A DNA stretch of 11,047 nucleotides. Origin: JAGWRA01 sp035534615 (GTDB lineage: Bacteria > Acidobacteriota > Vicinamibacteria > Vicinamibacterales > CAVVIG01). The translations under genes were made by a program, and so were the position numbers. Of this stretch, positions 6,807 through 11,047 are shown piece by piece. The notes under the pieces were generated by a model. It searched no databases. It saw nothing but the letters and a program-made list of their open reading frames with translations, and was not told where the DNA came from. The stretch covers positions 1 through 11,047 of the forward strand of contig DATLRO010000091.1 of assembly GCA_035534615.1 (NCBI GenBank), written 5' to 3'. Numbering within the stretch: the first letter of the stretch is position 1; every line of letters begins with the position of its first letter.

Positions 6807-7277
6807 TCACGCCGGACCGGTCAGGGTGGAGGGACGGCCGAACGTGGCGTCCACGACTTCGACGAAGTTCCGCTCCTCACGCAGAATCAGGCGCTTGGCC
6901 TGCGCCATCGCAGAGTTCTCGCGGGCGTCAGGGTCGGCCTTCAGACGGACCTTGTAGGCCTCATAGGACGCGAGGCTGTCGAACGCAATCAGCCCCCAGG
7001 CAATATCGTTCGTCCCTTCGTAAGGAAGGAAGTACCCGACCAGCTGGCCGCCGCAGCGGGGGATGATGCGGCCCCAGTTCGCGGCGTATTCCTTGAACGC
7101 TTCCCGCTGAAAGGGATCGATCTGGTAGCGAATCACACAGGTGATCTTCATCGAGGTGCTCCTGTCGGACTGCGCCCGGACATCACCGCCGAGGGCCAGC
7201 ACCGCGCCGGCGGCGGCCACGCCCTTCATGAGGTCGCGGCGGCTGATCCGCACGGCCGCGGATTCGGCGGGAGGCAT
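6807..7277 (-). CDS. NIPSNAP family protein with Tat signal peptide
   Basis: 156 aa from the ATG at 7277. Residues 1-35 form a twin-arginine signal: ISRRDLMKG with R13-R14, then a hydrophobic AAAGAVLALGG and a VRA-Q cleavage site. Residues ~43-145 are a NIPSNAP-type ferredoxin-like (dimeric alpha/beta barrel) domain: MKITCVIRYQIDP, IIPRCGGQLVGYFLPYEG, W.LIAFDSLASYEAY, and REERNFVEVVD. The biochemical function of bacterial NIPSNAP proteins is mostly unknown. An internal ATG at 7151 (M43) has a near-perfect CAGGAG Shine-Dalgarno, so a cytoplasmic 114-aa form starting exactly at the domain is likely too. The 7277 start has no clear ribosome site. The frame is open further up to 7478, but that part is Arg/Gly/Ala-rich and not protein-like. 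It is tail to tail with the ATPase gene, 48 bp apart. Confidence 0.9.
   Translation of the reverse strand: MPPAESAAVRISRRDLMKGVAAAGAVLALGGDVRAQSDRSTSMKITCVIRYQIDPFQREAFKEYAANWGRIIPRCGGQLVGYFLPYEGTNDIAWGLIAFDSLASYEAYKVRLKADPDARENSAMAQAKRLILREERNFVEVVDATFGRPSTLTGPA
7159..7164 (-). promoter_or_regulatory. Internal Shine-Dalgarno in the NIPSNAP gene
   Basis: On the minus strand this reads CAGGAG, seven bases before the ATG at 7151. It is the best ribosome-binding site in the gene and it marks the first codon of the NIPSNAP domain, whereas the Tat-form start at 7277 has none of note. It therefore bears on which start is used. Confidence 0.6.
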
Positions 7278-7591
7278 GCGTGACAGTCTGCCCGCTGGAT
7301 ACCATGAACACTTCGTTCCGGATCGCAGTATGGATGTCGGCCGGCAGTCATCCCGGTCCCCGCCGCCGTGCACGCCGGCACGCCCCGCCCGCAGGATCGC
7401 GGCCGGCACGGCTGCCGCCGTCGGTCGGCCCGGTCGTCTGTCATGGCCGCCGAGGTGTCCACAATCGAACATCCTCACCGGCGCTGCAGCCGGTAGGATC
7501 CGACAAGAGAAGCAGGAGCCATTCGCTCCGGGGGCATCGATTGCGTCAACTTCGGGGCCACGCGGCGCTCACGCGCGGCCGGAGAAGGCTC
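7278..7591. other. Intergenic stretch without a convincing gene
   Basis: About 314 bp between the divergent NIPSNAP gene and the weak ORF at 7592. Open frames exist on both strands, but their translations are Arg/Pro/Ala-rich shadows without Shine-Dalgarno sites. It holds a GCCGGCACG direct repeat (7374-7382 and 7402-7410) and a TAGGAT (7494-7499) that could be a plus-strand -10 element, without a recognisable -35. Any promoter of the NIPSNAP gene should lie at its left side. Confidence 0.5.
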
Positions 7592-7897
7592 ATGAGCCAG
7601 AGTCCGTTCACGGCGGTGTCGGAGGCGACGACCCATGTCGCTCAGGCGACCGGCGAAGCGATGGGCGGGATTGAAAGCCCCTCGCTTGCGCGCGAGATGA
7701 GCGGTGACGGCACGGCGACGGCGACGCTAACGACGAAGTTCTTCGACAATGTCGCGAATGTCGCGACCGGCGATGGCGGGGTCACGTCGAAGGGGCCGGC
7801 GGCGGCCAGCGAGCGCAGGGAACGGGCGGCGCCGTTCGCCGATGGCACCGAACGCCGGTTGTCCGGTGTCGATCGACCCGTCCGGAGCGGGACGTGA
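7592..7897 (+). CDS. Possible small protein, unrecognised
   Basis: 101 aa, starting at an ATG with GGAG at 7581-7584, seven bases away. Third codon positions are mostly G or C, as in the surrounding genes. The N-terminal part is Ala/Thr/Ser-rich (VSEATTHVAQATGEAMGG), followed by TLTTKFFDNVANVATGDGG and a basic, probably disordered tail. There is no signal peptide, membrane helix or known domain. The opposite strand is also open over 7642-7848. The Shine-Dalgarno and composition favour a gene; the lack of any familiar pattern counts against it, and it could be a decayed gene. Confidence 0.33.
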   Translation: MSQSPFTAVSEATTHVAQATGEAMGGIESPSLAREMSGDGTATATLTTKFFDNVANVATGDGGVTSKGPAAASERRERAAPFADGTERRLSGVDRPVRSGT

Positions 7898-7925
7898 CGA
7901 GATTCAGGCGTCGCCGCCTGCAGGT

Positions 7926-7980
7926 CTGGCAGGCGATCCGCAGCCTGACAGGCGGTCGCTGATAGGCCTGGCAGGGCAAA
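7926..7980. repeat. Degenerate CTGRCAGGC repeats
   Basis: Four imperfect copies of a 9-base word: CTGGCAGGC at 7926, CTGACAGGC at 7945, CTGATAGGC at 7959 and CTGGCAGGG at 7968. Spacing is uneven (19, 14 and 9 bases), so this is not a tandem array. It could be a cluster of protein sites ~150-200 bp before the regulator gene, or low-complexity drift. Confidence 0.35.
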
Positions 7981-8080
7981 GGGCCGCCGCGTTCGGGCCG
8001 GTACCCGCCATCCAGACGTGTGCCAAATGCCGCTGGAGTCAGTTATTGCCCGCGACGAGGCTCCAGCAGCGGCGTGTGTT

Positions 8081-8093
8081 CTGTTGTGAACAG
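8081..8093. promoter_or_regulatory. Candidate operator before the Crp/Fnr gene
   Basis: Inverted repeat CTGTT-GTG-AACAG, ending 33 bases before the regulator's ATG. Crp/Fnr-family proteins bind two-fold symmetric sites and often control their own genes, so this could be an autoregulatory operator. It is not the classic Crp (TGTGA-N6-TCACA) or FNR (TTGAT-N4-ATCAA) site. Confidence 0.35.
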
Positions 8094-8126
8094 GCCCCGG
8101 CGGCGATCATGTGTCATCCTCGGTAG

Positions 8127-8810
8127 ATGAAACGGAACAGGAAAGCGCTGCCCAGCGCTGCCGGCGAGACGATGCCGGCGTTCGACGTGCAGGCCTTTCT
8201 CGCGGGAGTGGCAGAGACCGTCGTCCAGTACGGGCGCGGCGACGTCATCTTCACGCAGGGGAAGTTGTGCGAGCACGTCATGTACATCCAGTCGGGCGGC
8301 GTCAAACTCTCGGTGCTGTCGAAGGCCGGCCGAGAGGCGGTCGTGGCCATACTCGGTCCTGGCGACTTCTTCGGTGAAGGGTGCCTGGCGGGACAGCGAT
8401 TCCGGATGGGGAGCGCCACGGCGATTACGGGGAGCGAGATCCTGCTCGTCCAGAAGGCCACGATGGTGAACCTGCTGCACAAGCAGCATGCGATGTCCGA
8501 CCGGTTCATCTCGCACATGCTGGCGCGCAACATCCGGATCGAAGAGGACCTGATCGATCAGCTCTTCAACTCGAGCGAGAAGCGGCTGGCGCGCACACTG
8601 CTGCTGCTGGCGCGGTACGGGAAGCAGGACAGGCCTGTCCGCATGGTGCCGAAGATCTCGCAGGAGACGCTCGCTGGGATGATTGGCACGACCCGGTCGC
8701 GGGTGAATTTCTTTCTCAACAAGTTCAAGAAGCTGGGGTTCATCGAGTACGACGGTGAGCGCCCGCTCAAGATCAACAGCTCGCTGTTGAGCGTCGTCCT
8801 GCACGACTGA
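8127..8810 (+). CDS. Crp/Fnr family transcriptional regulator
   Basis: 227 aa, a typical length. An N-terminal cyclic-nucleotide-binding-fold domain (~20-115) has GRGDVIFTQG, VMYIQSGGVKLS and GPGDFFGEG (77-85). A long dimerisation helix (~115-145) is followed by a C-terminal winged helix-turn-helix (~165-220), with ISQETLAGMIGTTRSRVNFF at 177-196 as the DNA-reading part and KKLGFIEY as the wing. The N-terminal four-cysteine set of FNR is missing, so it is not an Fe-S oxygen sensor of that type. The GDFFGEG loop lacks an obvious cAMP-binding arginine signature nearby, so the ligand is open. The start at 8127 lacks a strong Shine-Dalgarno; no better start is seen. Targets are unknown; self-control through the 8081-8093 palindrome is an inference. 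Confidence 0.93.
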   Translation: MKRNRKALPSAAGETMPAFDVQAFLAGVAETVVQYGRGDVIFTQGKLCEHVMYIQSGGVKLSVLSKAGREAVVAILGPGDFFGEGCLAGQRFRMGSATAITGSEILLVQKATMVNLLHKQHAMSDRFISHMLARNIRIEEDLIDQLFNSSEKRLARTLLLLARYGKQDRPVRMVPKISQETLAGMIGTTRSRVNFFLNKFKKLGFIEYDGERPLKINSSLLSVVLHD

Positions 8811-8842
8811 CCGATGGCTCGAGACCCGCGGAGTCGTCTTTG

Positions 8843-8867
8843 CACTCCTGCGGCGACGTCGGGAGTG
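8843..8867 (+). other. Hairpin covering the ribosome site of the 93-aa ORF
   Basis: Inverted arms CACTCC (8843-8848) and GGAGTG (8862-8867), with the loop between them able to add one wobble and one GC pair. The right arm contains most of the GGGAG Shine-Dalgarno of the ORF starting at 8874. In RNA the stem would mask that site, hinting at translational control; it could also be chance. Confidence 0.3.
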
Positions 8868-8873
8868 ACGAAC

Positions 8874-9155
8874 ATGATGCAGACCTTCGATCCAGCGCTG
8901 GTTGAGTCGTTGGCGCGGCTTCTCGCCACGCCCGACCCGGTGGATTTGCCTCGACGCCGTCACGTGTATCGGTGCGAGGGCGATCCGGATCGGCGTGCGA
9001 CCCGGCTTCCTGGCCTGCTGATGGCCTGGTTGCAGTGGCGCTATCTCGAGAACGACGTCGAGGAACTGCCGGTTCCGGCCACGACGTCGTCGAAGGCCTG
9101 CAGACGTCCGGCCAATCCCGGCCTGCGCGTGCTGCGCCACAGGACCGCCGGCTGA
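8874..9155 (+). CDS. Hypothetical 93-aa protein
   Basis: I do not recognise a family. The ATG at 8874 is chosen for its GGGAG at 8861-8865. The frame is open back to an ATG at 8814, three bases after the regulator's stop, but that start has no ribosome site. The first ~65 residues look like a folded helical protein (FDPALVESLARLLATPDP, then LLMAWLQWRYLENDVEELP), while the last ~25 are Arg/Pro-rich and probably disordered. There is no membrane helix or signal peptide. GC at third positions matches the neighbours. A strong hairpin overlaps the stop codon, consistent with a real transcript end. Its position directly after the Crp/Fnr gene could mean a shared transcript. Confidence 0.5.
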   Translation: MMQTFDPALVESLARLLATPDPVDLPRRRHVYRCEGDPDRRATRLPGLLMAWLQWRYLENDVEELPVPATTSSKACRRPANPGLRVLRHRTAG

Positions 9156-9184
9156 CGGTGTGCAGTCGGGTACACACCGCCAGC
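9151..9184 (+). terminator. Hairpin overlapping the stop of the 93-aa ORF
   Basis: Stem of GCTG-a-CGGTGTG (9151-9162) with CACACCG-c-CAGC (9173-9184): 11 pairs with one mismatch and a 10-base loop. It overlaps the TGA at 9153-9155 and lies 80 bp before the next gene. No T-run follows, so it would be a non-canonical terminator or 3'-end stabiliser. Confidence 0.5.
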
Positions 9185-9214
9185 TGCGATCACGTCTAGG
9201 ATTGTCGCCTCGAC

Positions 9215-9236
9215 CGGCCTCCGGCAACGGCCTCCG
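9215..9236. repeat. Short direct repeat CGGCCTCCG
   Basis: Two exact 9-base copies, at 9215-9223 and 9228-9236, 13 bases apart, 30-50 bases before the start of the glycine-zipper gene. Such spacing could bring two protein sites near one helix face, but no regulator is identified. Confidence 0.3.
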
Positions 9237-9265
9237 CATCGTTCACTGAAGCAAGGAAGTGTCAG

Positions 9266-10036
9266 ATGAAAAGAACTGTCATCGCCCTGGCGATGAGTCT
9301 GTGTGTGGTGTCGCTGGCGGCCGTCGTGTCGGCCGACACGCTCGTCCTGAGAGACGGAAGGCGGGTCGAAGGCACGGTGGTCGGCCTGGCTGCACGGACC
9401 ATCACCTTCCGGCGCGCTGACGGCACGTCACAGCGGTACCGGACCAGCGAGGTCGCGGCGCTGGAATTCGCCTCACCCGCGCAGGTGGACCGGCGCGGGC
9501 CGCGCAGTTCCCGCCTGGAGGTGCCGGCCGGAACGGAGCTGGTCGTGCGGACCACCGAAGCGATCGACTCGCGCAATGCCCCGCCGGATCGGACGTTCCG
9601 GGCGGTGGTCGAGCGGGACGTGAGGAGCCGATCCGGCCGGGTGATCATCCCCGGGAACTCCCGGGCACGCCTGATCGTGCGGCGCCTGTCGTCCGGCGGC
9701 GCGACCGGCAGCCCTGAACTGGTACTGGACGTCCAGTCGATCACGGTCAACGGGCGGAGGTACCTGGTCAGCACGGCCGACCTGTCTCACGGCAGCGGCA
9801 CGGGAATCGGCCGGAACAAGCGCACGGCGGAGGCGGTCGGCGGCGGTGGCGTGCTCGGCTCGATCATCGGGGCCATTGCGGGCGGCGGCAAGGGGGCGGC
9901 GATTGGCGGCCTGGTCGGGGCGGCCGGCGGTGCGGGCGTCCAGGTGCTCACGAGAGGACACGATGTTCGCGTCCCGGCGGATACGGTCCTCAGGTTCAGG
10001 CTGGACCGGGCGGTCACGCTGGAGTCGGCACGGTAG
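9266..10036 (+). CDS. Exported glycine-zipper protein, unknown function
   Basis: 256 aa. A Sec signal peptide (MKRTVIALAMSLCVVSLAAV, cleavage probably after A23 in VVSA-DT) sends it across the inner membrane. The first mature part (~24-70) looks like a small beta domain (LVLRDGRRVEGTVVG, ITFRRADG). The middle (~85-165) reads as a beta domain: VPAGTELVVRTTEAIDS, then VIIPGNSRARLIV. A glycine zipper at ~191-218 (GGGGVLGSIIGAIAGGGKGA then AIGGLVGAAGGAG) resembles YMGG-type Gly-zipper segments that insert in or span membranes. A last strand-rich tail (VPADTVLRFRLDRAVTL) repeats the VPA-T-L pattern of residue ~86. Such proteins are frequent in Acidobacteriota; their role in the envelope is not established. 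The start is supported by AAGGA at 9253-9257. Confidence 0.88.
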   Translation: MKRTVIALAMSLCVVSLAAVVSADTLVLRDGRRVEGTVVGLAARTITFRRADGTSQRYRTSEVAALEFASPAQVDRRGPRSSRLEVPAGTELVVRTTEAIDSRNAPPDRTFRAVVERDVRSRSGRVIIPGNSRARLIVRRLSSGGATGSPELVLDVQSITVNGRRYLVSTADLSHGSGTGIGRNKRTAEAVGGGGVLGSIIGAIAGGGKGAAIGGLVGAAGGAGVQVLTRGHDVRVPADTVLRFRLDRAVTLESAR

Positions 10037-10077
10037 AGACGGTCGGGATCGCACGCTGCGTAATTCCGTCGCGATGG

Positions 10078-10096
10078 GCCGGGCAGATGACCCGGC
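10078..10096 (+). terminator. Possible hairpin after the glycine-zipper gene
   Basis: Arms GCCGGG (10078-10083) and CCCGGC (10091-10096) with a 7-base loop, 41 bases after the stop. The stem is short and no T-tract follows, so it is a weak terminator candidate. Confidence 0.35.
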
Positions 10097-10112
10097 GATC
10101 GGCAATGTCAGC

Positions 10113-10118
10113 TATAGT
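10113..10118 (+). promoter_or_regulatory. Candidate -10 element for a leaderless transcript
   Basis: TATAGT stands out in GC-rich DNA and ends six bases before the ATG at 10125, which would place the transcription start at or next to the A of the ATG. No Shine-Dalgarno is present between the two. A convincing -35 is not seen. Confidence 0.45.
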
Positions 10119-10124
10119 GAGCCC

Positions 10125-10790
10125 ATGACGATCCGGACCGGGGATGCTCTGCGCGATGCGATCGACCGGATGGTCTGCAGCCGGACGAACTACTGGGTCG
10201 CGATGGTGATCGATCTGGTCGCGGCGCCGGCCTTTCTCGTCGTCGGCGTCCGCCGCTTTTCCGGCTCCGCCGTGCTGGCCGTCCTGGTCGTCGTGGCGGC
10301 CTTCCTGGCGTGGGGGCTGTTCGAGTACGTGCTGCACCGGTGGGGGCTCCACGGCCCGTTCCTCATCCTCCGGCGGGGGCACGCGAAGCACCACGCGGCA
10401 CCGCGGGCGCTCATCAGCACTCCGCTCTTCCTCGTGGCCCTCTCGGCGCTGGCGGTCTGGGGGCTGCTTCGCGTCCTGCTGCCGGCCGGCATCCCCGGGC
10501 TCGCGGTCGGCGGCCTGTACGTGGGGTACAACTACTTCGCGCTCATCCATCACGCGCAGCACCATCACGGCCGGCAGCTCGCGGCCGTCGCCCGCTGGAA
10601 GCGGGGGGAACGATTCCACCTCGTGCATCATCACCAGCAGGCGGTGAACTTCGGCATCACGACGACGCTGTGGGACCGGGTGTTCGGCACCTATCAGGCC
10701 GTCGGCGAGCCGGCGGTCACCCGGGCGGCCTGGAGCGCGTTCCGACTGTACTGGGTGAAGCTGATGCGCCGGACGACCGCGACGAGCTGA
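10125..10790 (+). CDS. Fatty acid hydroxylase / sterol desaturase family protein
   Basis: 221 aa integral membrane di-iron enzyme. About four hydrophobic segments lie at ~23-41, ~47-66, ~99-120 and ~122-140. The histidine clusters that hold the two irons are all present: H71 and H76 in YVLHRWGLH, HAKHH at 86-90, HHAQHHH at 142-148 and HLVHHH at 165-170. This is the usual set of the FA-hydroxylase superfamily, whose members hydroxylate or desaturate fatty acids, sterols or carotenoids using O2. The length fits the short bacterial members. The specific substrate cannot be told, though NFGITT.LWDR.FGTY near the end is a typical family C-terminus. I start at the ATG at 10125: the frame runs back to 9846 only as a shadow of the glycine-zipper gene. 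No ribosome site is visible; see the TATAGT just upstream. Confidence 0.9.
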   Translation: MTIRTGDALRDAIDRMVCSRTNYWVAMVIDLVAAPAFLVVGVRRFSGSAVLAVLVVVAAFLAWGLFEYVLHRWGLHGPFLILRRGHAKHHAAPRALISTPLFLVALSALAVWGLLRVLLPAGIPGLAVGGLYVGYNYFALIHHAQHHHGRQLAAVARWKRGERFHLVHHHQQAVNFGITTTLWDRVFGTYQAVGEPAVTRAAWSAFRLYWVKLMRRTTATS

Positions 10791-10832
10791 GCGCGGTGCG
10801 GGGGGGGACGGCACGACGGAAGCAGGAACAGC

Positions 10833-11047
10833 ATGAATGCGGTCGGCGGGCATTCCGAGGCTTCTTTCCCTGACGCGCTCCAGGAGATTCTGGACGAGAC
10901 GCGGCAGCGCTTCGTCGCCACGTTCGTCACCCAGCGCGATTCCATCAGCGCTCTCGTCGACGAGGTGGCGGCGTCGGGCGCGAGCGGTCCGGCCGCTGCC
11001 CTGGCGCGGATCGCCCATCGACTGAACGGTCTCGCCGGAACGATCGG
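10833..11047 (+). CDS. Hpt (histidine phosphotransfer) domain protein, N-terminal part
   Basis: The gene is cut by the window end; 71 complete codons are visible and the frame is open. The start at 10833 has AGGA at 10824-10827. The residues form amphipathic helices (LQEILDETRQRFVATFVTQR, then ISALVDEVAASG) that lead to IAHRLNGLAGTI, with H62 in the position of the phospho-accepting histidine of Hpt domains (usual form AH.LKG.A...G; here N replaces K). It probably passes phosphate in a multistep two-component relay, and could continue into a response-regulator or GGDEF domain beyond the window, which cannot be seen. It is 42 bp after the desaturase gene, with an 8-G run in between. Confidence 0.75.
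   Translation, partial: MNAVGGHSEASFPDALQEILDETRQRFVATFVTQRDSISALVDEVAASGASGPAAALARIAHRLNGLAGTI

Larger units (their letters stand above)
7898..8126. other. Leader region of the Crp/Fnr-family gene
   Basis: About 230 bp without a supported gene. It contains a cluster of degenerate CTG(G/A)(C/T)AGGC repeats (7926-7980) and a CTGTT-GTG-AACAG palindrome (8081-8093), both listed separately. No convincing sigma-70 pair is visible. A frame with several cysteines crosses it but has no Shine-Dalgarno and no coherent domain. Confidence 0.45.

Noticed and set aside
5663..7066. 467-aa plus-strand open frame
   Set aside because: It overlaps the ATPase in another frame; very Arg/Gly/Pro-rich and without motifs. 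It also runs into the antisense of the NIPSNAP gene.
7278..7478. N-terminal extension of the NIPSNAP protein
   Set aside because: Arg/Gly/Ala-rich without a Shine-Dalgarno; the Tat signal peptide defines a start at 7277.
7749..8126. Plus-strand frame with several cysteines before the Crp/Fnr gene
   Set aside because: The cysteines (CAKC, FCC) suggested a zinc ribbon, but there is no Shine-Dalgarno, the spacing matches no known fold, and the first half is Arg/Pro-rich noise.
8043..9239. 398-aa minus-strand open frame
   Set aside because: It lies antisense to the Crp/Fnr gene and the 93-aa ORF; its translation is Arg/His/Pro-rich with no domain, as expected for a shadow frame in GC-rich DNA.
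9846..10124. N-terminal extension of the desaturase-type protein
   Set aside because: It is the glycine-zipper gene in another frame, and the family start fits the ATG at 10125.
10014..11018. 334-aa minus-strand open frame
   Set aside because: Antisense of the desaturase-type and Hpt genes, both of which carry clear family motifs.

Overview
The window is high-GC bacterial chromosomal DNA with short intergenic gaps and G/C-rich third codon positions. The gene set (large GH94 glucan enzyme, Crp/Fnr regulator without Fe-S cysteines, glycine-zipper exported protein, Thivi_2564 and PRC-barrel proteins) would suit an Acidobacteriota such as Vicinamibacteria. That placement is an inference; Gemmatimonadota, Myxococcota or another GC-rich lineage is not excluded. 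I see no tRNA, rRNA, CRISPR array, insertion sequence or phage gene.

Layout. Left edge, plus strand: the last ~88 residues of a GH94-type glucan enzyme (cyclic beta-glucan synthase or cellobiose-phosphorylase family), then 48 bp later a complete alpha-D-phosphohexomutase (pgm). The two may share glucose-1-phosphate metabolism. A perfect GC-rich hairpin follows the pgm stop. Next is a small two-helix membrane protein on the plus strand (2172-2402), converging with a compact four-gene minus-strand cluster (4567 down to 2427). In transcription order that cluster is a Thivi_2564-type small membrane protein, a tandem PRC-barrel protein, an SPFH/slipin (stomatin-like) protein and a small acidic protein. 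Gaps inside it are 48, 11 and 18 bp, so it looks like one operon for an envelope or membrane-organising function.

Centre: divergent from that operon is a heavy-metal P1B-type ATPase with a TPC membrane motif and no N-terminal metal-binding domain. It is followed, tail to tail, by a NIPSNAP-family protein on the minus strand. This carries a Tat signal peptide, but also a strong internal Shine-Dalgarno and ATG that would give a cytoplasmic form. The region 7278-8126 is gene-poor, with one weak small ORF.

Right part, plus strand: a Crp/Fnr-family regulator preceded by a small palindrome, an unrecognised 93-aa protein ending in a hairpin, an exported glycine-zipper protein, a fatty acid hydroxylase/sterol desaturase-type membrane enzyme that may be translated from a leaderless mRNA, and the start of an Hpt-domain phosphotransfer protein cut by the window end.

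I found no unmistakably new system. The best candidates for a second look are the four-gene slipin/PRC-barrel cluster, the dual-start Tat/NIPSNAP gene and the TPC-motif ATPase of unknown metal.
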